Part shown: positions 1 to 9,000 of the stretch, in pieces | Numbering within the stretch: position 1 is the stretch's first letter | How the letters are laid out: each line of letters opens with the position of its first letter | Assembly (NCBI GenBank): GCA_018644725.1 | Contig: JABGPZ010000044.1 | Coordinates: 1 to 64,000 of the forward strand | Reading direction: 5' to 3' | Origin: Phycisphaerales bacterium | GTDB taxonomy: Bacteria > Planctomycetota > Phycisphaerae > SM23-33 | Length of the DNA stretch: 64,000 nucleotides | Made by a program: the position numbers and the translations under genes | The notes under the pieces: model-generated | What the model saw: the letters and a program-made list of their open reading frames with translations, nothing else | Told to the model about the DNA's origin: nothing | Database searches by the model: none

Positions 1-892
1 CGTCTTCGATCAGCTTCACCGCCGCCGCACCCGCCGCCGCGCAGACGGGATTGCCGCCGAGCGTGCAGCCGTGCGTGCCGGGGACGAGAACGTCGGCGTA
101 TTTCGGACTCGCAACGCACACGCCCACAGGCATTCCGCCGCCGATGGCCTTGGCGAGGGTCATTACGTCCGGTTCGATACCGAAGTGCTGATAGGCAAAG
201 TATTTACCCGTCCGCGCCGGGCCGGTCCACACTTCGTCGCAGCAAAGCAGTAAATCCTTGTCAGTACAGAGTTTACGCAATTCTTGCATAAATTCGACCG
301 TCGGGACATTCATGCCGCCTTCGGCTTGGATGGGTTCGATAATCACGCCAGCGGTTTCGTCGTCGATGGCGGCTTTGACGGCTTCGATATCGCCGTAGGG
401 GACCATGACATTGCCGGGGAGCATGGGCTCGAAACCCTTCTGGAACGACTCGGGCGTGAGCGACAGGCTGCCCATGGTTCGGCCGTGGAAGCAGCTGTGG
501 AAGCTGATGATTTTGTAGCGGCCTTCGCCGGCGGCGAGGCGCATGAGCTTCAGGGCGGCTTCGTTGGCTTCCGCGCCGGAGTGGCAATAGAAGACCTTAC
601 CGCCGAATGCGTGTTTGGTGATGCGCTCGGCGAGGTCGACCTGCGGGGCGTTGGTGAAGAGGTTGCCGTGGGAGACGAGGGTTTGGGCCTGGTCAACGAT
701 GGCGGCCGTGATGGCCGGGTGACAGTGGCCCGCCACGCCGCCCGCGCCGAAGCCCGGGAAGAAGTCGAGGTACTCGCGCCCGTCGGCGTCGTAGAGTTTC
801 ACGCCGTCGCCGCGGGTCATCGCGAGGGGAAGGCGGCCATAGTTTTCGATCAGCACAGCCTGCGAGGCCGCGACGAGTTGGTCATTGGTCAT
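1..892 (-). CDS. argD: acetylornithine aminotransferase-like class III aminotransferase (truncated by window start)
   Basis: Reverse-strand translation starts MTNDQLVAASQAVLIENYGRLPLAMTRGDGVKLYDADGREYLDFFPGFGAGGVAGHCHPAI and contains HSGAEANEAALK and CDEVWTGPARTGKYFAYQHF; start could also be 904. Confidence 0.85.
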   Translation of the reverse strand, partial: MTNDQLVAASQAVLIENYGRLPLAMTRGDGVKLYDADGREYLDFFPGFGAGGVAGHCHPAITAAIVDQAQTLVSHGNLFTNAPQVDLAERITKHAFGGKVFYCHSGAEANEAALKLMRLAAGEGRYKIISFHSCFHGRTMGSLSLTPESFQKGFEPMLPGNVMVPYGDIEAVKAAIDDETAGVIIEPIQAEGGMNVPTVEFMQELRKLCTDKDLLLCCDEVWTGPARTGKYFAYQHFGIEPDVMTLAKAIGGGMPVGVCVASPKYADVLVPGTHGCTLGGNPVCAAAGAAAVKLIED

Positions 893-1060
893 GTGAGTCT
901 CCATGGGAAATGAGAATGCCACAGTATACCCAAAAGCGCGAAACAAAAAAAGCCCACATTGTCGCATCTGCCGTGTGGGGATTGTGGAAAGGCCTTGCAA
1001 ACAGGGGCGTTTTCTGCGAAAATGCCTCGCTAATTCTATTGACTTTTAAGGAGACCCACG

Positions 1061-4051
1061 ATGGGCAAGAAAAACCAGTACAAAGCGACTCTCAACCTTC
1101 CCAAGACCAGCTTCGACATGCGCGCGGGGCTACTGACCAAGGAACCCGCGACCCAGCAGCGCTGGACCGAGGAAGACCTGTATGGCCAGATTCGCGAAGC
1201 ACGTAAAGGCAGTGAACGCTTTATTTTGCATGACGGTCCGCCCTATGCCAACGGCAACATTCACATCGGGCACGTGCTGAACAAAGTCCTCAAGGACCTC
1301 GTGATCCGTACGAAGACGATGGCTGGATTCGACGCGCCGTTTATCCCCGGGTGGGACTGCCACGGTCTGCCGATCGAGGCGAAGGTCATGGAGAAGCTCG
1401 GCGAGAAAGCCAAGACGCTCGACGCGGTGGTCATCCGCCGAATTTGTCGTGAGTACGCCGAGAAGTTTGTCACGCTGCAGAGCGACCAGTTCGAGCGCCT
1501 CGGCTGCTACGGCGAATTTGATGATCCCTACATCACGATGGATCCCGGCTACGAGTCGGCGACCCTTGGCGTGTTTGCCCAGCTCATCGAGCGCGGGCTG
1601 GTCTTCCGCCAGCTCAAGCCGGTCCACTGGTCAATCGCGAACCAAACCGCGCTTGCCGAGGCGGAACTGGAATATCAGGACCGCACCGACACGAGCATCT
1701 TCGTGGCGTTTGACGTGGTGGCTGGGCTCGAAGCGATTCCGCACACCCCCGGCGATACGGTCGGGCTGCTGATCTGGACGACCACGCCCTGGACGCTGCC
1801 GGCGAACCGCGCGGTGGCCGTTGGCCCGAATATCGAATACGTCGCCGTTCGCACCACCACGCCCGACGGGCCGATGACGGTGGTCTGTGCGGCGGAACTG
1901 CTCGAGAAGGTCAAAGCCGCCGCCGAAGACGGCTGGCTGGCAGACGCCGAAATCGTCGGCACGGTGCGCGGGGAAGACCTCGCCAGCGCCAACATTCAAT
2001 ATGCCCACCCGCTGTCCGAGGGCATGACCTGCCCGTTGGTCGCCGCGGATTATGTCACGCTCGAAGACGGCACGGGCCTGGTGCACACCGCGCCCGGCCA
2101 CGGCACGGATGACTATTTCACTGGCCTGAAGAACGGCTTGGAAACCTACTGCCCGGTTCTCGCCGATGGCATGTTCGACGCGACCGTGCCGGGCTGGCTG
2201 ACCGGGAAAAGCGTGTGGGACGGCAACACGGCCGTGATCGAATTCCTCCGCAACAAGGCCCGCCTGGTTTCGGCGACGGACATCGAACACAGTTACCCCC
2301 ACGATTGGCGCAGCAAGACGCCGACGATTTTCCGCGCGACCGAACAGTGGTTCATCGGCGTGGATCGCCCGCTGGGCAGCGAGGCCGACGCGTTCACGCT
2401 CCGTAGCCTCGCCCAAGACGTGACGGGCAAGCCCCTCGCCGAGGGCGGCGTGGACTTCATCCCCGACTGGGGCCGCAACCGCCTCGGCGGGATGCTCGAA
2501 TCGCGCCCGGACTGGTGCGTCAGCCGTCAGCGCAGCTGGGGCCTGCCGATTCCCGCGTTCTTCACGCCCGATGGCGACGTGCTGTGCACGGCCGAAACGG
2601 TTCGCACCGTGGCCGCGTGCTTCGGGGAACATGGCAGCGACGCATGGTACACGATGACTCCGGCGGAAATCCTGTCGGGCTATGATCTTACCGAAGACGA
2701 CGCGGTCGAAGATGCGTCGAAATTTGACCTCGCGACCCTGACCAAGGGCGGCGACATTTTCGACGTTTGGTTCGAGTCCGGCAGCAGCTGGGCCGCCGTC
2801 GCGAAACTCCGCGGCCTCGTCGAGGACATCCCCGTGGACCTCTATCTTGAAGGGTCCGACCAACACCGCGGCTGGTTCCAACTTTCGCTGTTGCCCGCGC
2901 TGGGCGCACAGGGAGTCCCGCCGTTCAAGACGGTCCTCACCCACGGCTTTATCAACGACGCCGAGGGCAAGAAAATGTCCAAAAGCCTCGGCAACGGCGT
3001 CGACGTGCAAGAGCAGCTGTCCAAGCGCGGCGCGGATATTCTGCGCCTGTGGGTAGCCAGCCAGGACTATCGCGACGACGACCGCTGCAGCGACGAACTC
3101 ATCGCGCAGTGCGAAGATACCTACCGCAAAATCCGAAACACGATCCGCTTCTGCCTCGGCTCGATTGGCGACTACAATCCGGCCGACGGCGTATGCGAGC
3201 CAGCCGAGCACTCGCTGGACCGCTGGATGCGTCTGGAGCTGGAACTGCTGATCCGCGACGTGCGCGGCATGTTCGACCGCTACGAATTCCACGTCGCGAT
3301 GCGTCGGCTGTTCGAGTTCTGCACCGTGCAGGTTTCGAGCGTCTACCTCGCGGCGATCAAGGACCGGCTGTACTGCGAGCTGCCCAACAGCCCGCGCCGC
3401 CGTGCGACCCAGGGCGTCCTGCGCGACGTGGTGGTCACGCTGATCAAGCTTCTCGCGCCGATCATCCCGTTCACCGCCGAAGAGGCCTGGGCGAGCATTC
3501 CCCACGCCGACGAGGCCGAGCCAAAGAGCGTCCACCTCTCGATCCTCCCCCAGAGCGACGCGGACATGCTCGAAATCGCCGAGGACATCCGCCCGGTCGA
3601 CCACAAACTGCTCACCGAGCCGGATCTGGAATTGGTCTTCGGGCCGGGCTGGATCTGGGAACGGCTGATGGACCTGCGCAGCAAGGCGCTGGTGAAGCTC
3701 GAAGACATGAAGGCCGCCGGCGTGAAAAACTCGATGGATGCCGAAGTCGTCTTCGCGATTCCCGAGAACCTCCCGGGTCTGCGAACGATTGTCGAATCCT
3801 ATCTGCCGGAACTCGAAGACCTTTGCGGCGTGGGCTTTGCCCGCATCGAAGCGGCCGAGGCCGTCGAAGATGCCGCCGCCGGTGTCGAGTCGATCGCCGT
3901 CAGCGTGGTCGATACGCGCGAGAGCTATGAATGCTGCGAACGCAGCTGGAAGCGCCGTCCGGACGTCGGTTCCGACGCGGCCTACCCCACGCTTTCGGCC
4001 CGTGACGCCGCCGTAGTGGCTGAACTCGGCTTTGTGCCTGACAGCGAATAG
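1061..4051 (+). CDS. ileS: isoleucyl-tRNA synthetase
   Basis: HDGPPYANGNIHIGHVLNKVLKD, WDCHGLPIE and KMSKSLGN motifs; full-length 996 aa. Confidence 0.97.
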   Translation: MGKKNQYKATLNLPKTSFDMRAGLLTKEPATQQRWTEEDLYGQIREARKGSERFILHDGPPYANGNIHIGHVLNKVLKDLVIRTKTMAGFDAPFIPGWDCHGLPIEAKVMEKLGEKAKTLDAVVIRRICREYAEKFVTLQSDQFERLGCYGEFDDPYITMDPGYESATLGVFAQLIERGLVFRQLKPVHWSIANQTALAEAELEYQDRTDTSIFVAFDVVAGLEAIPHTPGDTVGLLIWTTTPWTLPANRAVAVGPNIEYVAVRTTTPDGPMTVVCAAELLEKVKAAAEDGWLADAEIVGTVRGEDLASANIQYAHPLSEGMTCPLVAADYVTLEDGTGLVHTAPGHGTDDYFTGLKNGLETYCPVLADGMFDATVPGWLTGKSVWDGNTAVIEFLRNKARLVSATDIEHSYPHDWRSKTPTIFRATEQWFIGVDRPLGSEADAFTLRSLAQDVTGKPLAEGGVDFIPDWGRNRLGGMLESRPDWCVSRQRSWGLPIPAFFTPDGDVLCTAETVRTVAACFGEHGSDAWYTMTPAEILSGYDLTEDDAVEDASKFDLATLTKGGDIFDVWFESGSSWAAVAKLRGLVEDIPVDLYLEGSDQHRGWFQLSLLPALGAQGVPPFKTVLTHGFINDAEGKKMSKSLGNGVDVQEQLSKRGADILRLWVASQDYRDDDRCSDELIAQCEDTYRKIRNTIRFCLGSIGDYNPADGVCEPAEHSLDRWMRLELELLIRDVRGMFDRYEFHVAMRRLFEFCTVQVSSVYLAAIKDRLYCELPNSPRRRATQGVLRDVVVTLIKLLAPIIPFTAEEAWASIPHADEAEPKSVHLSILPQSDADMLEIAEDIRPVDHKLLTEPDLELVFGPGWIWERLMDLRSKALVKLEDMKAAGVKNSMDAEVVFAIPENLPGLRTIVESYLPELEDLCGVGFARIEAAEAVEDAAAGVESIAVSVVDTRESYECCERSWKRRPDVGSDAAYPTLSARDAAVVAELGFVPDSE

Positions 4052-4077
4052 CAACGCCAACATAGAGAATCTCGTTC

Positions 4078-4108
4078 GGGCGGTCTGATTCAGGCCGTCC
4101 GTTTTTTA
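4078..4108 (+). terminator. rho-independent terminator after ileS
   Basis: CGGGCGGTCTG-ATT-CAGGCCGTCCG stem followed by TTTTTT. Confidence 0.85.
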
Positions 4109-4140
4109 TGCGCACAAAAAAGCCCTATGGCAGATTAGAG

Positions 4141-4455
4141 TGGACTGATAAATATGCGACAGGATTGTCTCAAGCGCCGGAGGCGCGAAAGTATTTAGCC
4201 GGGGGCGTAAGCCCCCGGAATGAGGCATAATAAAAAGAGCCCCGAAGGGGCGAAAGAAACACCCATCTTACATTTCTCTTTCGCCCTTCCAAGGCTTGTG
4301 GAATTCGCCGGGGCTTGCCTTAGTCTTTCCGGTCACAAGCTCCCTCCAAGAAACTAAGGCCCCGGCTTTTTGACACCCACTACCGAGGGCTTACGCCCCC
4401 GGCTAAACACTGTTGCCCTTTCAGGGCAAAGACTAGCCCAGCCCAACCGGGCGAG
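4141..4455 (-). repeat. composite palindromic intergenic repeat, copy A (inverted relative to copies B and C, with extra nested hairpin)
   Basis: Shares CTTTGCCCTGAAAGGGCAACAG / TTTAGCCGGGGGCGTAAGCCC / TTTCGCCCCTTCGGGGCTC / CCGGGGGCTTACGCCCCCGGCTAAA / GCGCTTGAGACAATCCTGTCGCATA modules (reverse complement) with copies at 31.3 and 37.2 kb. Confidence 0.85.
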
Positions 4456-4524
4456 CCATTGAACCGAGTGAATCATTGAGTCAAATGGTATGCTTTGCTT
4501 CCACGCTATTCGTCGATGAACGCA

Positions 4525-4554
4525 CAAAAAAAGCCCCGGCCGGATGGTCGGGGC
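4525..4554 (-). terminator. rho-independent terminator of ppiC-like gene
   Basis: GCCCCGGCCGGATGGTCGGGGC with A-run on + strand (T-run on - strand). Confidence 0.75.
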
Positions 4555-4584
4555 GTTTGTGTGTCGTATGTCGTCAGAAGACGA

Positions 4585-5922
4585 TTACTTTTTCGCAGGG
4601 GCTTCGGCAGCTTTGGCAGCGGCCTCAGGAGCGGCCTTGGTAGCGTCTTTGGCTTCGGCCTTCTTGAGGGTCTCGACGAGCTTCTTCGCTTCGGCGTCTT
4701 TTACGGCTTTGGCTTCGGCTTCGGCTATGGCTTCGATGGCTTTGGCCTTGGCTTCGGCGGCGGCACGGGCTTTGGCCATGGTGCGCATCTGATCGGCTTG
4801 TTTTTGCTTTTCTGCGGCGTCTTTGTCCATCTTGGCCTGAACGGTCGGCGCGTAGGCGATGGGGCAGGAGCCCAGTGCCTGGTCAAAGATTTTGTTCTGG
4901 AGCAGGGTGCCGAGCAGCTGCTGGGCGGACTGGATGTTGGTTTGTTCGGCGGCGGCCGCTTGGGCCTTATCGGGTGCGGCGGCGGTGGGCGCGGGGATTT
5001 CTTTGCCGGCCTGGATCAGGTGGAATCCGAAGTTGGTGCGGATGGGGGTGATGACACCGCCGAGTTTGCACTGGAACGTGCCATAGCTGAAGGTGGGGAC
5101 CATGCGGTTCTGGGCACCGAGGCAGACGATGTCACCCAGCGAACCCTTGGCGGTGACGCCCGAGGGGCAAACCGAGTACTTGGCGGCTTCGGCCCCGAAG
5201 GTGGTCTTCTTGGCCTCGATGTCGGCGCCGATTTTGGCGAGCTGGGCAATGATCGCTTTTTGGATCGTGGTCGCAGCCAGCGCATCGCAGGCAATCAGGA
5301 TGTGGCTGGAGCTGCGCTTGGTGCCATCGAAGTAGGTGGGGTTGGCTTTGATGAACGCCTTGGCCTTTTCGGGGCTCAGCTGGACCTTGGCATAGGTTTC
5401 CCACGCAACGAAGTCGCGGAAGTCCGCGAGGGACATGCCCTGTTCCTTCAGTGCGGTTTCGAGGGTCATGCCCTGGGGCAGGCGCGTCTTGATCGTCGCA
5501 ACGAAGTCGGCGTATTCCTTGTCGGTGCAGGTGATCTTGTTGCGCTTGATGTACTGGGACTGGAGCTTGAGGAAGACTTCGCCCTTGAGGTAGGAGTAGG
5601 GCATCTTGTCGATTTGGCCCTGGAAGTACTTCTTGGCCGCGCCGTGGCTTTGGGCGGGGATGCGCGCGAACTGCTGGCTGATGCTAGCGAGCATGTTCTT
5701 GTATTCCTTGGCGACGGCGGTGTTGATCTTCTTGCCGTCGATCTTTACATCACCCACGGTGGCGGGGACTTCGGGAAGGAGTGGCGGAAGCGCGAACTTC
5801 GGCATCGGTGCGGGCGCGGGCATCGGCATCGGCATCGGTGCGGGCGCGGGTTGGGCAATGCTAAGCGCGGGCAGGATCAGGGCGGTCAGCAACAGGGCGA
5901 ATTTGAGATACGTGCGGTTCAT
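4585..5922 (-). CDS. PpiC/SurA-type (parvulin) peptidyl-prolyl cis-trans isomerase, secreted
   Basis: Signal peptide, SSSHILIACD...GSLGDIVCLG...GTFQCKLGGVITPIRTNFGFHLIQAGKE rotamase pattern; Ala/Lys-rich C-terminal tail. Confidence 0.8.
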   Translation of the reverse strand: MNRTYLKFALLLTALILPALSIAQPAPAPMPMPMPAPAPMPKFALPPLLPEVPATVGDVKIDGKKINTAVAKEYKNMLASISQQFARIPAQSHGAAKKYFQGQIDKMPYSYLKGEVFLKLQSQYIKRNKITCTDKEYADFVATIKTRLPQGMTLETALKEQGMSLADFRDFVAWETYAKVQLSPEKAKAFIKANPTYFDGTKRSSSHILIACDALAATTIQKAIIAQLAKIGADIEAKKTTFGAEAAKYSVCPSGVTAKGSLGDIVCLGAQNRMVPTFSYGTFQCKLGGVITPIRTNFGFHLIQAGKEIPAPTAAAPDKAQAAAAEQTNIQSAQQLLGTLLQNKIFDQALGSCPIAYAPTVQAKMDKDAAEKQKQADQMRTMAKARAAAEAKAKAIEAIAEAEAKAVKDAEAKKLVETLKKAEAKDATKAAPEAAAKAAEAPAKK

Positions 5923-6197
5923 TCGATTCTCCTTTCATTCCCCGCGGGCAACGCCGTGTCGCGCACGAGGCAATGAAGATGTATGTGCCAGTGTAAAGTA
6001 GAACGTAGCATTGTTCATATTTTTGCAGGAATGTCCCGAAAAAAATCGCCCGACGCGGAATTTTTTCCCGCCAGCGGCCTTGGTATCGATGTTGACTTTC
6101 ACAGTGAGTTGCTATACCCCTCGCACGACAACTACATAATAGATGAACCGAGGAGGGCGGAATTTGCGAAAATGGTGGAAAAAAGTGGAGAATGGGG

Positions 6198-6225
6198 TTG
6201 AAGCCGGCCGATAAAAGGATATAAT
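6198..6225 (+). promoter_or_regulatory. candidate sigma70 promoter for the PEP-CTERM transcription unit
   Basis: TTGAAG-N16-TATAAT. Confidence 0.45.
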
Positions 6226-6231
6226 GGGACT

Positions 6232-7353
6232 CGATCGAGCAACACCGCTCAGTGGCGCTCATCGACAACAACCGAGAATACAGGCCGAAACGCTTGTTCC
6301 TGTGAGATTTTCGAAGTCCAAAAAACTTCTGAAAAATTTCAGAAAACGGGAAAAAGGCCTTGACTCGACCCTCGAAATGGCTTACTTTACGTAGGCTCAG
6401 ACCGCGAGGTCTATAAAGACATCTATATAAAAACAAAAGGAAGAGGTTTTCTCCGGACTACTGCTCAACACTTCAGTCCATTCGAACCTCTTGAACCCGC
6501 GAAGATTTTCTGCGAACTCAGGCTGCAGCTCATTGCACCCGCCGCAACGAATCGAGCGGATCACAATTGAACAAGAGGATCCAGACCCCCTCGGCTATTT
6601 CTCCAGGCTCCCAGTGCGGATTCTGCGTGGGATGGTGCGAAATGGTTTGGAATTTCCTGGAATGCGAACCGCGACCTCACGAGGTCCGTCTATGCCCGCT
6701 TTGGGTGTGTCGGCCTGGAAGTGTCGCACGGTCTATCGCTCGACGCCTACCAATGTGGGTAGGGCGGGCAGTGGCCAGATTCGCAAACCGTGCCTTGGAA
6801 GACGACGAGAAGAGACCGTGCCTTGGACGACGAGGCTCAGAGAGACACCATTCAACCCTGGCTCAGCCCTGCAGCATGGGACGCTCAATCCCGCAGGACG
6901 CATTGACACAAAGGAGGACACGTCGAATAACGAACGCTCAGTTCGGACGCCGCATGCCAAGCCATAGCTCATGGCCGCCGCAGACCGGCATCCACCGTCT
7001 CGGGGTGTTGCGCCACTGGTGCGCAAGGGACCCGTCAGAGATGCGCCAAGAAGACCCGCATCGTACTGGCAAACGAAGAGATCTAGGCATCTACAGATGT
7101 ACACATGACTGGATTTGCATATAAGCCGCTTCCTCAGGCCACTCAAGCCTGATCCGGGACCTCACAAGGCGCAAGACCAATCGCATCCGTCGGGATGGGC
7201 CGCAAGGCCGAAGCGAATTGCAGGACTCACCTGCAGACAACACAACCAACAGGACTCACCTGTTGCCCCTGGCCGGATTGCTCCCCGGCACGAACAGGGA
7301 CGCTCAATGCTCAACAGAGGCCGGCACGACCGGTCCAACGAAAGGACGCTCAA
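6232..7353 (+). ncRNA. long structured non-coding 5' leader with CTCA-loop hairpins
   Basis: No convincing ORF; hairpins e.g. 6878-6892, 6931-6945, 6961-6975, 7134-7152, 7219-7235, 7247-7265, each with GCTC/CTCA in or at the edge of the loop. Confidence 0.5.
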
Positions 7354-8667
7354 ATGAAACGCTCTACTATGGGAACCCGAATTGCATTAGGAATTGTGAT
7401 GTTTGTCCTTGCCGCCAGCAGTGCGCTCGCGGCTGTTCCGACTCGAGAACTCTCCTCCGCCGTGCGCAATTGGTACATCTATTCTGATGGCGACGGGTCA
7501 CAACCGATTGACCCCTCCCAAACCAATGGGATTCTCGACGTGAACGACGACCCGTTCATCGCAACCTTCCAGAACCGCAAGACCACCGACGACAACGCCG
7601 TGGCCTTGACTTCGGCCTCGGCCAGCGCCAACACCACCTCGTTCTACATGAACTATTCCGGCGCGGAAAACCAAAGCTCGATCTACTACCTCACCCAGTC
7701 CAACGGCATCGGCGGCTACAACCGCGCACAGCACGAGCGCTATTCCGACGCCAACGGCCACGCGCTGGGTTGGACGACTCAGTCGGACGCGGGTGGATTT
7801 AACCTGATGACCGTTTCGGTCCACAATGGCGCGAACACCATCAACGATGGTGGCCAGACCTACAACGCCAACCCGCAGGTTGCTTCGGCAACGGGGATGA
7901 ACAACGCCTCCAAAGACCCCATCACCGGCGCACACTACACCCCCAAGTACAACGAGGCGACCGACGCCTACGACGAAGCTGTCAACTACTGGCGCCACAC
8001 CTACCAGGAAGCTGCCTGGGTCGCACAGGACAAGAACACCGAGAACGACAGCTACCGTGGTCTGAAGCTCTTTGATCGCGAAGGCCAAGCGTATGACGGC
8101 GCGCTCAACCCCGCCACCGGCGTCTACAGCGCACTTTACGAACAAGCTGGCACGACCGTGGGCGACTATGGCTACCAAGACACCTTCGTCAACGAAGGCC
8201 AAGGCGGCGTAATCAACGGCCTCGCCGGCACCGAGTTCGAATCGAGCGATCCCGACCGCGTTGAAAACCAACAGGTCATCCGGATCGACTTCGAAGACTT
8301 CAACATGACCTTTGCCGAAGCGACCAGCGAAGGCTTCCTCCTGGAAGAACAGTGGATGGGCGCCTATGACGCAGCTGACCTGGTCAACGCCGTTGACGAG
8401 TTGGTCTTCTACGACTACGGCGCAGCGGGCGATGCCGAAATGATCGCGCTTCTGCTGAACGTTGACCGCAGCCGCACCATGGCCGAAGGTCAAATCTACC
8501 TCGACAACAACGATAACGACATCTTCGACGCAGGCGACTACGCCTTTGCAGACAACCGCGTGTTCATCGCCGAGTTGGACCAGGTTCCTGAACCGGCCAC
8601 GATGAGCCTTCTGGCTCTGGGCGGGCTGGGAATGTTGCGCCGCCGCAAGGCACGCAAGAACGCCTAA
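7354..8667 (+). CDS. PEP-CTERM sorting-domain protein
   Basis: Signal peptide MKRSTMGTRIALGIVMFVLAASSALA and C-terminal VPEPATMSLLALGGLGMLRRRKARKNA; SD AAAGGA 7 nt before ATG. Confidence 0.9.
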   Translation: MKRSTMGTRIALGIVMFVLAASSALAAVPTRELSSAVRNWYIYSDGDGSQPIDPSQTNGILDVNDDPFIATFQNRKTTDDNAVALTSASASANTTSFYMNYSGAENQSSIYYLTQSNGIGGYNRAQHERYSDANGHALGWTTQSDAGGFNLMTVSVHNGANTINDGGQTYNANPQVASATGMNNASKDPITGAHYTPKYNEATDAYDEAVNYWRHTYQEAAWVAQDKNTENDSYRGLKLFDREGQAYDGALNPATGVYSALYEQAGTTVGDYGYQDTFVNEGQGGVINGLAGTEFESSDPDRVENQQVIRIDFEDFNMTFAEATSEGFLLEEQWMGAYDAADLVNAVDELVFYDYGAAGDAEMIALLLNVDRSRTMAEGQIYLDNNDNDIFDAGDYAFADNRVFIAELDQVPEPATMSLLALGGLGMLRRRKARKNA

Positions 8668-8691
8668 CCCCAACTGATGGATCGAAGATGA

Positions 8692-8715
8692 CCCGCCGGA
8701 GCAGAATCCGGCGGG
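8692..8715 (+). other. strong hairpin just after the PEP-CTERM stop codon, without a T-run
   Basis: CCCGCCGGA-GCAGAA-TCCGGCGGG perfect 9-bp stem. Confidence 0.6.
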
Positions 8716-9000
8716 GAGGGCGGACAACGACTGCCCAAAGAGAACCGACAGAACCCCTCCAGGCTGGTTGAGCCGGAGACCCCGATTGACAACTACAGAC
8801 GACCAGGCCGCCGGGGCAACGAATCTCCCGCCCTAGCGCTGCTCCCTGACGCGACAGACAACCACACCTCAGGTTGAGCTGCACGCCAGGGCGGGCAACC
8901 TTCGAGGACCCGACGGCCTGCGATGCGATGAATGCATCGGGAGACACGAGAGGCGCGAGAAACCGCCGCCTCTCCCAACATTCCCTTCGAGCGCGACACC

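Noticed and set aside
893-1060. Possible T-box leader upstream of ileS
   Set aside because: Only a short CCCACA...TGTGGG hairpin seen; no T-box sequence or antiterminator layout recognised.
1631-4063. 810-aa minus-strand ORF antisense to ileS
   Set aside because: Shadow ORF produced by high-GC codon usage opposite a well-supported gene; sequence lacks family motifs.
6491-7357. Small ORFs (158, 185, 137 aa) in the PEP-CTERM leader
   Set aside because: Overlap each other in several frames, no domain motifs or signal peptides, and the sequence is better explained by hairpins.
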